Positions 27,819 through 37,050 of a DNA stretch of 64,000 bases are shown here, piece after piece. Source of the stretch: Edaphobacter sp. 12200R-103 (GTDB taxonomy: Bacteria > Acidobacteriota > Terriglobia > Terriglobales > Acidobacteriaceae); NCBI RefSeq assembly GCF_010093025.1, contig NZ_CP048114.1:3596001-3660000 (forward strand), given 5' to 3'. Within the stretch, counting starts at the first letter, position 1. Every line of letters begins with the position of its first letter. The position numbers were made by a program, and so were the translations under genes. The notes beneath the pieces are model-generated. The model was not told the DNA's origin, did no database searches, and saw only the letters and a list, made by a program, of their open reading frames with translations.

Positions 27819-28697
27819 TCAGTCTTCGACTCGTTCCTGTCCGGACTCCTGCAGCTTGTCTTCCATGCGTGCCTGGTTAGAGAAGCACTGCGTGGTCTTC
27901 GTGATCACGGCATCAGTGCTTTCTTCGAGGTCATAGGCGATCTCGAGGATACCCGGAACCTCAGCGGGGAGCTTGCCCGCCAGCCGCTGGAAGAGCTGCC
28001 AGTCGATGCTGCCTGAGCCCGGCCACAGGTGCTCGTCACGCATACCCTGGTTGTCGTGCACGTGTATCTCGTGGATGCGTCCTCGTAGAAGTTCTACGGC
28101 GTGTTCCAGGCCTGTCTGGCTCAGGTGGGCGTGGCCAACATCGAGCGTGATGCCGACGCTGTCGAAGTGGCCGACATGCAGGATCTCGAGCAGATGCTCC
28201 GGCGTGGTCACGTCGTTCTGCATATTCTCAAGCAGCACCTTAACGCCCAGAGGATGAGCGAAGGCTTTGATGTGCTCGATGGCCGTGAGGGAGTTCTCGA
28301 TGGCTCTCTCGTCCCATGGGTCGTCTTTGAGTCCAAGATGGAGAGTGACAGCGGAGACAGGGATCAGCTCGGCAACATCGAGCGCGCGCTTGACCTCGTC
28401 CATGGCCTCGATTCTGTGGCCCTTCTCCAGATCGAGGAGCGAGAGTGTGGGGCTGACATGCCGCGACCAGTTTTCCGATTGCTCGCGTGTGAAGATAGGC
28501 TGGTGCAGCGTGGCGCCGACGCCGGTGTCGTTGAACCAGGTGGCGAACTCGCGTATGACGGCGCGGTCGGTGTAGTCGAAGTGGTGCCGCGCGGCGAACA
28601 GCTCGATGGTGCGGGCTCCCCCGCGCTCCAGTGCATCCAGCAAGCCGGGGTGAAGCCGCTGGGAGAGAAAGACGTGGGTAGAGACTCCGGGAAGCAT
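27819..28697 (-). CDS. Xylose-isomerase-like TIM-barrel protein
   Basis: A 292-residue protein of the sugar phosphate isomerase/epimerase (AP endonuclease 2) superfamily. Metal-site-like segments are visible: ELFAARHHFDY, VTLHLGLKDD, LLENMQND (Glu), GITLDVGHAHLSQ (Asp, His), IHEIHVHDNQG (His) and GILEIAYDLE (Glu). This places one Glu, Asp and His set at the barrel mouth, consistent with a divalent metal. The substrate cannot be inferred. ATG at 28697 is 49 bases from the divergent SGNH hydrolase start. Confidence 0.85.
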   Translation of the reverse strand: MLPGVSTHVFLSQRLHPGLLDALERGGARTIELFAARHHFDYTDRAVIREFATWFNDTGVGATLHQPIFTREQSENWSRHVSPTLSLLDLEKGHRIEAMDEVKRALDVAELIPVSAVTLHLGLKDDPWDERAIENSLTAIEHIKAFAHPLGVKVLLENMQNDVTTPEHLLEILHVGHFDSVGITLDVGHAHLSQTGLEHAVELLRGRIHEIHVHDNQGMRDEHLWPGSGSIDWQLFQRLAGKLPAEVPGILEIAYDLEESTDAVITKTTQCFSNQARMEDKLQESGQERVED

Positions 28698-28746
28698 CCT
28701 GAGATAGAAGAGTACAACAGAGTCGAAGGCAAAGATTTCCGATAGG

Positions 28747-29529
28747 ATGGGCGCGATGACTTCCAGAGGATATGTCGTGTGTCAGATCCTGATGCTGAGT
28801 CTCGTGGCTGGTTCGTTGTGGGGACAGGCGCCTTCCGTGCCGCCTGCTCCAGCACGGGATGCGGCCCATTATGAACAGATGGTGAAGCGGCTTCAAGACT
28901 GGCCCGATCTGGCTCGCTACCGACAGGCGGATGAAGAGCTGGGGGGTCCTAAAGCCGGCGAGCAGCGGGTGGTCTTCCTGGGCGCGTCCATCACGGACTT
29001 CTGGGGCAGAAAGTATGGCGAGTTTTTTCCCGGCGAGCCTTACGTGAACCGCGGCATCAGTGGGCAGGTGACCTCGCAGTTGCTGGTGCGCTTTCAGCAG
29101 GACGTGGTTCATCTGAAGCCGGCGGCCGTCATCCTTGCCGATGCAGGAGCCAACAACATTGCGGGCAATGCAGGGCCGGCCACGCTGGAGATGTTTCAGG
29201 CTGATATTGAATCGATGGTTGCGATTGCGCGGACAAATCATATCCGAGTGATCCTTGCGTCGCTGCTTCCGGCTTCGCGCTTTCCGTGGAAGCCGGAGGC
29301 TCGGCCCGCGGATGAGATTCGCCAGTGGAATAAGTGGCTGAAGAACTACGCGAGGCAACAGGGGATGGTATACCTGGACTACTACTCGGCCCTGGTCGAT
29401 GATGAGGGAGGCATGAAGCCTGAGCTTGCGTTCGATAAAGCGGTGCATCCGAACGCTGCCGGATATGCCCTGATGCAGCCGCTGGCAGAGAAGGCAATTG
29501 CGGAGGCTTTGAAGACCCCCGCCCCGTAA
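28747..29529 (+). CDS. SGNH/GDSL-family hydrolase with eroded catalytic motifs
   Basis: A 260-residue exported protein, signal peptide around ILMLSLVAGSLWGQ. It aligns throughout with the next gene, but the family blocks differ: block I reads FLGASITD instead of GDSI, block III reads AGANNIAGN instead of GxND, and the Asp of the DxxH dyad is displaced (FDKAVHPNAAGY). Ser and His remain. The changed residues are usually required for oxyanion stability and dyad geometry, so activity is doubtful, and a binding or altered-substrate role is possible. ATG at 28747, or the in-frame ATG at 28756. It is 27 bases upstream of the intact copy. Confidence 0.85.
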   Translation: MGAMTSRGYVVCQILMLSLVAGSLWGQAPSVPPAPARDAAHYEQMVKRLQDWPDLARYRQADEELGGPKAGEQRVVFLGASITDFWGRKYGEFFPGEPYVNRGISGQVTSQLLVRFQQDVVHLKPAAVILADAGANNIAGNAGPATLEMFQADIESMVAIARTNHIRVILASLLPASRFPWKPEARPADEIRQWNKWLKNYARQQGMVYLDYYSALVDDEGGMKPELAFDKAVHPNAAGYALMQPLAEKAIAEALKTPAP

Positions 29530-29556
29530 CTGAATCGCTACTCGAAAGGATGTGAA

Positions 29557-30339
29557 GTGAAGATGCTTCGTGGAATTTCCGCATTGGTGATTGCGGCCTC
29601 GCTGACAGCGATGGCTTACGGCCAGAACACGGCTGCGCCTCCGGCGTCTGCTACAGCACCGGCAACTCCTGCACCAGTTGATACGGCGAAGCAGATCGCG
29701 GCCATGCAGAAGAAGCTGGAGGACTGGGCGCAGCTCTCACGTTATCGCGATGCGAATGCCACGCTGCCGCCAGCAGCCAATGGAGAGAAGCGCGTCGTCT
29801 TTTATGGTGACTCCATTACTGACGCCTGGGCCCGCAAGCCTGAGGAGTTCTTTCCCGGCAAGCCATACGTGGGCCGCGGCATTAGCGGCCAGACGACCCC
29901 GCAGATGCTGGTCCGCTTCCAGCAGGACGTCGTTCACCTGAAACCCGCTGTCGTCGTCATCCTGGCAGGAACGAACGATATCGCCGGCAACACCGGACCT
30001 TCTACGCCGCAGATGATCGAGGACAACTTCGCATCGATGATCGATATTGCAAAGGCGAACAACATCCGCGTCGTCGTCTCGTCGATCCTGCCGGCGGATC
30101 ATTACGCGTGGAAACCCGGCGTGCAGCCTGCCGAGCAGATCCGCCAGATGAACGTGCGTCTCAAGGATCTTTGCCAGCGCGAAGGTCTCGTCTATCTCGA
30201 CTACTACTCGGCGATGGCGAATGCCAATGGCGGTCTCGGTCCTGATCTTGCCAAAGATGGTGTTCACCCCACAGCCAAGGGATATGCGATCATGTCTCCC
30301 CTGGCCGAAAAGGCCATCGCTGAGGCACTGGCCCACTAG
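29557..30339 (+). CDS. SGNH/GDSL-family hydrolase, intact copy
   Basis: A 260-residue exported esterase/lipase-like hydrolase. After a signal peptide and an Ala/Pro/Thr linker, the motifs are complete: VFYGDSITDAW (block I, Ser), RGISGQTT (block II), LAGTNDIAGN (block III, Asn) and KDGVHPTAKGY (block V, Asp-His). This layout resembles acetylesterases or platelet-activating-factor-acetylhydrolase-like SGNH enzymes acting on carbohydrate esters. GTG at 29557 is chosen: AAAGGA at 29545 gives 6-base spacing; ATG at 29563 is an alternative. It forms a tandem pair with the preceding gene. Confidence 0.88.
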   Translation: MKMLRGISALVIAASLTAMAYGQNTAAPPASATAPATPAPVDTAKQIAAMQKKLEDWAQLSRYRDANATLPPAANGEKRVVFYGDSITDAWARKPEEFFPGKPYVGRGISGQTTPQMLVRFQQDVVHLKPAVVVILAGTNDIAGNTGPSTPQMIEDNFASMIDIAKANNIRVVVSSILPADHYAWKPGVQPAEQIRQMNVRLKDLCQREGLVYLDYYSAMANANGGLGPDLAKDGVHPTAKGYAIMSPLAEKAIAEALAH

Positions 30340-30355
30340 GCCGAGGAGCATTTGA

Positions 30356-30832
30356 ATGGAAAAAGAAGCCGCAAGACCGCCACTTCCTCCCTTTACCCGC
30401 GAGAGCGCCGCCATCAAGGTGCGCTCCGCCGAGGATGCCTGGAATACTCGCGAGCCCGGTCGGGTCTCGCTGGCCTACACCATCGACAGCCAGTGGAGAA
30501 ACCGGTCGGAGTTCGTCCGCGGCCGCGACGAGATCGTTACTTTCCTGGCGCGCAAATGGGAGCGCGAGCTGGAGTACAGGCTCATCAAGGAGCTGTGGGC
30601 CTTCGATGGTGCGCGCATCGCCGTGCGGTTCGCCTATGAGTGTCACGATGCCGCTGGAAAGTGGTGGCGAAGCTATGGAAACGAGAACTGGGAGTTCGAT
30701 GAAAGCGGCCTGATGAAGGTCCGCCACGCCAGCATCAACGATCTTGCCATTACGGAATCGGAACGGCTGTTTCACTGGCCGCTCGGGCGCAGACCCGACG
30801 ACCATCCCGGTCTCAGCGACCTGGGGTTGTAG
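30356..30832 (+). CDS. DUF1348 / NTF2-like protein
   Basis: A 158-residue single-domain protein: [40 protein letters not shown], and the end [20 protein letters not shown], which is characteristic of DUF1348 in the SnoaL/NTF2-like superfamily. Role unknown; cytoplasmic since no signal is present. ATG at 30356 follows GAGGAG with 8-base spacing. It starts 16 bases after the SGNH gene and is followed 72 bases later by a chloroperoxidase-like hydrolase, so a transcription unit is plausible. Confidence 0.85.
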   Translation: MEKEAARPPLPPFTRESAAIKVRSAEDAWNTREPGRVSLAYTIDSQWRNRSEFVRGRDEIVTFLARKWERELEYRLIKELWAFDGARIAVRFAYECHDAAGKWWRSYGNENWEFDESGLMKVRHASINDLAITESERLFHWPLGRRPDDHPGLSDLGL

Positions 30833-30904
30833 CTGTATTTTCTTTTTGCTGGATCTGGTTTTTCGCAGTGAACGTTGTGCAGACGAACACATGAGGAGAA
30901 CGGG

Positions 30905-31732
30905 ATGCCCTACCTTACCGTCGGAAGAGATGCAGGCAACATCGATATCTACTATGAGGATCACGGCGTCGGTAATCCGGTCGTCCTGATCCACGGCTTT
31001 CCGCTCAGCAGCAGATCGTGGGAGAGACAGATTCCTCCTTTGATTGAAAGCGGTCATCGCGTCATCGTTTATGATCGCCGTGGCTTCGGCAGATCGTCGC
31101 AGACGATCGCAGGATACAACTACGACGTCTTCGCTGAAGACCTCCGTAAGATCATCAAGCATCTTGACCTCAAACGCCCCTCGCTCGTCGGTTTCTCGAT
31201 GGGGGCCGGCGAGGTCGCGCGTTATATCTCCCGCTACGGATCGCAGAACGTCGCTCGCGCAGTCTTCATCTCCGGCGTTCCTCCCTACCTGGCGCAGTCT
31301 CCTGAAAACCCGGCGGGCCTGCCGGATGAGGTACGGAAGCAGATTGAGAACACGATTCGACAGGACCGCCTCACCTTCCTGACGGGCTTCTTTGAGACGA
31401 TGTACAACGCCGATGTGCTTCTGGGCTCGCGCCTGACGGAAGAGGAGCTGCGGTACAGCTGGAACATCGGCTCCATGGCCTCGCCTTCCGGCACACTGCA
31501 ATGCGTCGGCACGTGGTGGACCGATTTTCGCGGTTGCGTCACCCGGATCGATGTGCCGACGCTGATCATCCACGGCGATGCGGACCGGACCATTCCGCTC
31601 GAAGGCAGCTCGCGTCTGCTGCAGAAGGCGATTCGCGGGAGCAGGCTCGCCATCATCCAGGGAGCGCCTCACGGCCTGCTGACAACCCACGCCGACAAGG
31701 TCAATCCTCTGCTGGTTGATTTTCTGCGGTAG
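30905..31732 (+). CDS. Alpha/beta hydrolase, non-haem chloroperoxidase type
   Basis: A 275-residue hydrolase. The oxyanion segment VVLIHGFPLSSRSWERQ, YDRRGFGRSSQ, nucleophile elbow GFSMGAGEVARY, the acid in IIHGDADRTIPLE and the histidine in GAPHGLLTTHAD are all present, matching cofactor-free haloperoxidases/perhydrolases. In vivo these are probably esterases or carboxylate hydrolases; bromide-dependent peroxidation is a side reaction. ATG at 30905 follows GAGGAGAACGGG. Followed by a family B inverted repeat. Confidence 0.9.
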   Translation: MPYLTVGRDAGNIDIYYEDHGVGNPVVLIHGFPLSSRSWERQIPPLIESGHRVIVYDRRGFGRSSQTIAGYNYDVFAEDLRKIIKHLDLKRPSLVGFSMGAGEVARYISRYGSQNVARAVFISGVPPYLAQSPENPAGLPDEVRKQIENTIRQDRLTFLTGFFETMYNADVLLGSRLTEEELRYSWNIGSMASPSGTLQCVGTWWTDFRGCVTRIDVPTLIIHGDADRTIPLEGSSRLLQKAIRGSRLAIIQGAPHGLLTTHADKVNPLLVDFLR

Positions 31733-31752
31733 CGGATGTGACCCGATAGAGT

Positions 31753-31852
31753 CGTCATTCTGAGCTACGCGAAGAATCCCTGTATTTTGCCTGTCGCATC
31801 TAACGTGCTCCGGGGCAAAATACAGGGATTCTTCATTGCGTTCAGAATGACG
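31753..31852. repeat. Family B inverted repeat, copy 1
   Basis: CGTCATTCTGA at the left end is mirrored by TCAGAATGACG at the right. Inside, GAATCCCTGTATTTTGCC is mirrored by GGCAAAATACAGGGATTC. It could fold into one long interrupted hairpin between the convergent hydrolase and GH20 genes. Related copies are at 39062, 48271 and 63675. Confidence 0.85.
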
Positions 31853-31862
31853 AAGCGCAGGA

Positions 31863-33902
31863 CTACTTCACGGCATTGACCAGGTCGCGCAACGGATCGA
31901 TGACCGTGAACAGGACCAACACCTGGGGCTTTCCTGCGGTATCCAGTTTAGCGAGGCTGGATTTCTTCCATGCTGCCGGCGCCTTCTTTCCACCCAGGTA
32001 TTCCAGCGCTTGCTGCCCGATCTGTCCAAGCTGCGCAAACTGTACGGCGCGCGGACGCGCCACCGCCAGCAGAGGTGAATGATCCATCTGGGCCTCGACC
32101 TTCGGGGCTGCTGCAATCCAGCGCTGGAACATGGTGTTGAGCTGCGCGCGGGCAGCGTTGTTCGCCTTTGGGGCCTTCAGGAGGTCGCGAACAAGCAGGG
32201 CGACCTCGTGCCGCGACGGAGGATCAGGCCGCACGGCGTCGACCAGATTATCCATCGGGGTCAGCTGTGAGGTGTGCTGCTCCCGGTAGCGTTCGCCGAA
32301 TGGAACTGGCTGCAGGATCGAAGAGAAGGTGCGCAGCGCATCGATATTTTCGGTGCCTGCAAGCTCGCGCAGGGCTGCTCCCTCGCGGGTCAGGTGCTGC
32401 GTTCCGACAGCTTCAATCCGCAGTGATTCCACCCACAGGCGGCGATACATGTCGTCCACGTCGCGCACATTCTCAGGCGACCAGAGGCGCTCTGCCACGG
32501 CTGCAGTGCGCGGCCAGATGCGCGAATCGATCGACAGCTCGTTGACGTGCTCGCCCCACATGCAGGCCTCGCCTCCCAGCACCAGCCTGCTCTGCTCTGC
32601 GGACAGGCCCGAGCCCGGAGGAAGCGGATCGGCAAGGTAATATTCCTCCGTCGACTTCATGTGATCCAGATAGTAGGGCTGCGACAGGATACCCTGGTAG
32701 CCGCGCTGCGCAGCGTCGTAGAGCGACTTCGCACCGCGCCACGAATGGATGATCGCATCGGTCGGGAGCGCCGGATTCAGGATCTCGTCCCAGCCCACCA
32801 TGTGTTTGCCATGCTTCTTGGCAAGCTGCAGTACACGCTGCGAGAAGTACGTCTGCAATTCCTCGGTGTTCTTGAAGTTGTGGTCTTGCATAAAGGCCAC
32901 AACGCGGGGATTGTTCTTCCACTGCGTTCCCGGCGTCTCGTCGCCTCCAAGGTGCAGATACGGGTCGGGGAAGATCGTCGCCATCTCTCCAAGGAAGGCA
33001 TCGATGAACTGATACGTGCTCTCCTTGGTGGGGTCCATGGCGACCTGTTCCACACCGAACTCACGACGGATGGTGTACGGACCGGGATCGCTCGACAGGT
33101 CGGGGTAGCCCACCAGCCAGCTTCGCGTGTGGCCGGGCATGTCGAACTCAGGCACGACGCGGATGCCTCGGGCGCGAGCATACGCCACGATCTCGCGCGC
33201 CTCGTCCTGCGTGTAATACAGGCCGTCAGAGCCTTCACCCGTCAGCTTGGGGTAGAGCTTGCTCTCGATGCGGAAGCCCTGGTCTTCCGTCAAGTGCCAG
33301 TGGAAGACGTTCAGCTTGACGGCTGCCATCGCGTCCAGATTGCGCTTGATCACCTCAACCGGCTCGAAGTGACGACCGGCGTCGATCATCAGGCCGCGCC
33401 AGCGGAAGCGCGGCGAGTCCTCGATCTGTACTGCGGGGATGATGAATCCGTTGCCGCCTGGCTGGATGAGCTGCAGCAGTGTTGTCATGCCGCGCATTGC
33501 GCCGACAACCGTGGCAGCGTGCAGCTTGATGCCTGCGGCGGAGACATTCAGCGTGTAGGACTCGTCTTCGTCGATGGACTGAATCTCTTCGCCTGCGCCA
33601 TCGACGTCGATGCTCAAGGTGGATGCGTCGCTCGTCGTGATCGCGCGCTGGCGCGGGATGCCCGTCTTGCGTTCGATCTGTTGCAGGGTGCGGTTCACTG
33701 CGTCTTCCAGACGCTGATTCCTGAAGTGAGACAGACCAACCGTGACAGAGGTGTTCCACGTCAATGCTCCGGAACCCACTGCAAGGTGCGCAGGTTCCGG
33801 CATCAGGGTGTTCACGAATGTCGACTGGGCAGTAAGTGAGGGCAAAAAGCCGGGCATAAACAGGGCGCCACCAAGCAGCGCAAAGGCGATTGGACGCTTC
33901 AC
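31863..33902 (-). CDS. Exported beta-N-acetylhexosaminidase, GH20
   Basis: A 679-residue glycoside hydrolase that removes terminal GlcNAc/GalNAc by substrate-assisted catalysis. Signal peptide (ALLGGALFMPGFLPSLTAQ), then a GH20b-like N-terminal domain, then the TIM barrel: RWRGLMIDAGRHF, LNVFHWHLTEDQGFR, IRVVPEFDMPGHTRSW, the catalytic pair in YLHLGGDETPG and the WDEIL and HSWRGA strands. A C-terminal region of about 150 residues is less conserved. GTG at 33902 follows GGAGAG. It may act on chitin- or peptidoglycan-derived sugars. Confidence 0.93.
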   Translation of the reverse strand: MKRPIAFALLGGALFMPGFLPSLTAQSTFVNTLMPEPAHLAVGSGALTWNTSVTVGLSHFRNQRLEDAVNRTLQQIERKTGIPRQRAITTSDASTLSIDVDGAGEEIQSIDEDESYTLNVSAAGIKLHAATVVGAMRGMTTLLQLIQPGGNGFIIPAVQIEDSPRFRWRGLMIDAGRHFEPVEVIKRNLDAMAAVKLNVFHWHLTEDQGFRIESKLYPKLTGEGSDGLYYTQDEAREIVAYARARGIRVVPEFDMPGHTRSWLVGYPDLSSDPGPYTIRREFGVEQVAMDPTKESTYQFIDAFLGEMATIFPDPYLHLGGDETPGTQWKNNPRVVAFMQDHNFKNTEELQTYFSQRVLQLAKKHGKHMVGWDEILNPALPTDAIIHSWRGAKSLYDAAQRGYQGILSQPYYLDHMKSTEEYYLADPLPPGSGLSAEQSRLVLGGEACMWGEHVNELSIDSRIWPRTAAVAERLWSPENVRDVDDMYRRLWVESLRIEAVGTQHLTREGAALRELAGTENIDALRTFSSILQPVPFGERYREQHTSQLTPMDNLVDAVRPDPPSRHEVALLVRDLLKAPKANNAARAQLNTMFQRWIAAAPKVEAQMDHSPLLAVARPRAVQFAQLGQIGQQALEYLGGKKAPAAWKKSSLAKLDTAGKPQVLVLFTVIDPLRDLVNAVK

Positions 33903-34010
33903 AGTACAGGTCTCTCCTTGCGAGGAACGTATCTAGAGAACTATACAAGTTACGCAGGTCACACGTGGAACGATTGTCCTTTCCCGGAAACTTCGAAAGG
34001 CAGCCCGGAG

Positions 34011-34715
34011 CTAAACGAGCCGGACGTTTCCGCTGGCAAGATCGTAGACGGCACCTGCTACTTTGATTTTGCCGGAATGAAGGGCGGGAGCTATGACAGG
34101 ATCGAGCGTGCGAAGACGCTCGACAGATCGCCGCACGTTCGAGCGAATTGCATTCTCCAGCGGATCGCCGGGTTTGCCCTTGCTCTCAAGCACGGCGGGC
34201 TTGATGGTATTCACCAGGTCATTGATCGCTCCGGGAAGCGCGTCGTTGTCGTGAAGGTGTTGGATGGCTGCCTTCACCGCGCCGCACTGGCTGTGCCCCA
34301 GAACCATCACCAGCGAGACATTCAGCTCGGCCACGGCATATTCCACCGATCCTTTGACGGATGCTCCGGCTCCGCTGACGTAGTTGCCTGCAACCCGGAT
34401 GATGAAGAGGTCTCCCACACCCTGGTCGAAGAGGATCTCAGGCGGAACGCGGGAATCGGCACACCCGAGAATGGCAGCTATGGGTTTTTGACTCTGGGCA
34501 AGCGCCCTGAAATCCTTCGGGGAACGGCCCGGATGCGTCAGCGTTCCCGCGACAAAGTGGCGGTTTCCTTCAATAAGTCGGTCGAGAACGGCATCGGGAT
34601 GGCGGTCTGGCGAGGGGTTCGACTGGGCGCCGGCAGGAAGTTCGGCGAAGGCCGGAGCGAGGACGGCGGCCCCGGCTGACAGCAGAAAACGACGGCGAGA
34701 TGCGAACTCCATCAT
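34011..34715 (-). CDS. Tat-exported beta-carbonic anhydrase
   Basis: A 234-residue enzyme that interconverts CO2 and bicarbonate. Zinc ligands are conserved: Cys and Asp-Arg dyad in LGCADSRVPPE, His and Cys in LGHSQCGAVKAA. The unusual point is the N-terminal SRRRFLLSAGAAVLAPAF, a Tat signal, so the folded zinc enzyme would be exported to the periplasm, unlike most beta-CAs. The ATG pair at 34715/34712 follows AGGGGA. It lies between GH20 and GGT on the same strand, each with short gaps, so co-expression is possible. Confidence 0.9.
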   Translation of the reverse strand: MMEFASRRRFLLSAGAAVLAPAFAELPAGAQSNPSPDRHPDAVLDRLIEGNRHFVAGTLTHPGRSPKDFRALAQSQKPIAAILGCADSRVPPEILFDQGVGDLFIIRVAGNYVSGAGASVKGSVEYAVAELNVSLVMVLGHSQCGAVKAAIQHLHDNDALPGAINDLVNTIKPAVLESKGKPGDPLENAIRSNVRRSVERLRTLDPVIAPALHSGKIKVAGAVYDLASGNVRLV

Positions 34716-34804
34716 GGATTTCCCCTCTGCCTGTAACTGGCTGCACAAAGCAAGCCCTCTTTGGCAGAGAAGTTGTAAAGAATTACTTCTGACGCTCTGC
34801 GTCC

Positions 34805-36604
34805 TCAGTAACCGGCAGCCTTGCCGTAGTCACGACGCGAATCGTGGCCGCCCAGCAGCTCTCCTGTCTTTGGATCGACTGCGATCAGCTCGCTATCTCC
34901 CCACACGCCGGGATTCTTCTCATCGGCCACTGCCAGGCGGTTGATCGTGTACCCCATCGCCTGCAGTTGATCGGCAACTGGTACGGAAAACTTCTTTTCG
35001 AGGTCCAGACGGTCCGGAAGGTATTGGTGATGGAAGCGCGGAGCGTCGGCCACCTGCTGGATGTTCAGGCCATTGTCGATCGCGCTGATGATGTCGTTCG
35101 CCACCGTCGTGATGATGGTCGATCCGCCGGGTGTCCCCATGACGTAAGCCAGCTTGCCGTGATGGAACCAGTTGCCGTGCGTCGTGATGATTGTGGGTGT
35201 CATCGCCGAGAGAGGACGCTTGCCGGGCTCGATCGAATTTGCGGAGCTCTGGATCAACCCGTAGACGTTCGGCACTCCTACCTTCGAGGTAAAGTCATCC
35301 ATCTCGTCGTTCAGTAGGAAGCCCAGTCCCTCCACCGTAACTCCGGAGCCGAAGCCGCCGTTCAGCGTGTAGGTGCTGGAGACTGCGTTTCCGTCCTTGT
35401 CTACGATGGAGAAGTGCGTCGTTTGCGTGGACTCCTTCACGGGCGCGGCCTGCGGGGGAGGCGGCATAAAACCTGCCGGACGCACCAGTTCTTTGCTCGG
35501 CGAGGGTTTTGCCGGGTCGATGGAAGCGCGCCACGCCGCCGCATACTTCCTGTTCGCCATCTGCTTCACCGGGAGGTTGTTGAAGTCCGGATCGCCCAGG
35601 TAGTCGGCCCGGTCCATATAGGCCCTGCGGAAGGCCTCTGTAATGACATGGACCTGGGCCGCACTGCGGTCCGGGCCAAGTTTTGGCAGATCATAGCCCG
35701 AAAGAATATTCAGGATTTCGACCAGCACGATTCCTCCCGAAGACGGAGGAGGCGCTGTAACAATGTCATAGCCGCGGTACCTGCCACGGATGGGCTTACG
35801 TTCCTTCACCTGGTAGTTCGCCAGATCGTCCGCTGTAATCAGGCCGCCTCCAGCCTTCTCAAAGTCGGCGATCTGCCGGGCCATGTCGCCTTTGTAGAAA
35901 TCGCTCGGGTCCTTTGCGATGCGGCGCAGCGTCTCGGCGAGCTCCGGCTGCTTGAATGTCTCACCCGGTTGATAAAAGCGGCCGTTTCGCTGAAAGATCC
36001 GCGCAGAGACAGCAAAGCGAGTCAGATTTTTGCTCTGAAGGTTGTGCGCCTCCTGAGCCGTAAGAACAAATCCTTCGCTGGCAAGCCGAATCGCCGGAGC
36101 CATATCCTGCGCCAGAGTCAGCCTGCCATAGTGCTTCTGGGCGTAGGTCAGTCCGGCAACCGATCCCGGAACTCCGGAAGCCTTGTATCCGACCAGAGAC
36201 ATACCCGGAACCACATTGCCATGCTCGTCAAGGTACATATCGCGCGAGGCTGCCGCCGGGGCTTTCTCGCGATAGTCGAGGAAGTGCGTCCTGCCATGTC
36301 TGTCGCGGATCAGCATGAATCCGCCGCCGCCAAGATTTCCTGCTGCCGGGTACGTCACCGCGAGAGCAAAGCCCACTGCGACCGCGGCGTCCACGGCGTT
36401 TCCACCCTCTTTCAGAATCTCCACTCCGGCATCGGACGCGTCATGCTGGACGGTCACCACCATGGCATGCTGCGCGCGCGTGGGTTCCAGTCCTGGCTGC
36501 TGGGCCTGCAGGGTAGTTGTGGTCAATGAGGCCGACAGCAGGACAGCGGAGGCGCGAGTGACAAAAGAGGCGTGGGGCAGGCTCTGAATCAGTTTCCGGA
36601 GCAT
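34805..36604 (-). CDS. ggt: Gamma-glutamyltransferase
   Basis: A periplasmic N-terminal nucleophile hydrolase of 599 residues that cleaves gamma-glutamyl bonds of glutathione. The N-terminus has a signal peptide (ASAVLLSASLTTTTLQAQ). The large-subunit sequence HAMVVTVQHDASDAGVEILK and GGNAVDAAVAVGFALAV are typical. The autoprocessing site is seen as TQTTHFSIVDKDGNAVSST, with the nucleophile Thr at the start of the small subunit; the later MTPTIITT and GTPGGSTIITTV complete it. ATG at 36604 follows GGAGAT. The longer frame upstream has no signal-like start. Confidence 0.94.
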   Translation of the reverse strand: MLRKLIQSLPHASFVTRASAVLLSASLTTTTLQAQQPGLEPTRAQHAMVVTVQHDASDAGVEILKEGGNAVDAAVAVGFALAVTYPAAGNLGGGGFMLIRDRHGRTHFLDYREKAPAAASRDMYLDEHGNVVPGMSLVGYKASGVPGSVAGLTYAQKHYGRLTLAQDMAPAIRLASEGFVLTAQEAHNLQSKNLTRFAVSARIFQRNGRFYQPGETFKQPELAETLRRIAKDPSDFYKGDMARQIADFEKAGGGLITADDLANYQVKERKPIRGRYRGYDIVTAPPPSSGGIVLVEILNILSGYDLPKLGPDRSAAQVHVITEAFRRAYMDRADYLGDPDFNNLPVKQMANRKYAAAWRASIDPAKPSPSKELVRPAGFMPPPPQAAPVKESTQTTHFSIVDKDGNAVSSTYTLNGGFGSGVTVEGLGFLLNDEMDDFTSKVGVPNVYGLIQSSANSIEPGKRPLSAMTPTIITTHGNWFHHGKLAYVMGTPGGSTIITTVANDIISAIDNGLNIQQVADAPRFHHQYLPDRLDLEKKFSVPVADQLQAMGYTINRLAVADEKNPGVWGDSELIAVDPKTGELLGGHDSRRDYGKAAGY

Positions 36605-36825
36605 CAGGCAGAATCTCCGCTGGATTAGGGGTGTTATCAGCACTATACGCTGAAGCCCCTCGATACCAGCGACTTGCCGCATGCGGCTGTTGGGCGGATC
36701 ACCTGGGAGCCGATCCGTCGGGGCGGCGCGCGGGAGGGTTGTGGAGTAATCGCACTGTGTTGGCGGCAGGCGGGCAACACGATTCAGCGGTCCTGACTCA
36801 AAGGAAAACAGGAGGAGCAGCAGCG

Positions 36826-37035
36826 ATGGAAAACGTACAGAACGGACAGTGCGGTCTTTGTAGCCATTTTGGTGAAAGTCATCACTCGGCGCCGGCGTTA
36901 ATTTCAATCCTCAAGAGTCATGAAGCACCGCTGAGCATGGTGGACGAGTGTGGGCATCCAAAGCATGCGTCGCTGCACCTGAAGGTGACGCCTATCAGCG
37001 GCTGTGACGGGTTTACTCCGGCAGCGAGCGCATAA
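36826..37035 (+). CDS. Small Cys/His-rich protein of unknown function
   Basis: A 69-residue soluble protein: ENVQNGQCGLCSHFGESHHS, then VDECGHPKHASLHLKV and SGCDGFTPA. Four Cys and five His residues spaced CxxC ... HH ... CxH ... H ... H ... C could bind one or two metals. The ribosome site AGGAGGAG lies 7 bases before ATG at 36826, the strongest in the region, which supports real translation. No family is recognised. It is divergent from ggt and followed by a tandem hairpin. Confidence 0.75.
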   Translation: MENVQNGQCGLCSHFGESHHSAPALISILKSHEAPLSMVDECGHPKHASLHLKVTPISGCDGFTPAASA

Positions 37036-37050
37036 GAGATCTCAACCCCT

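Noticed and set aside
32547..33839. 430-codon plus-strand frame opposite the GH20 gene
   Set aside because: Shadow frame; HLGGDE and other GH20 motifs lie on the minus strand.
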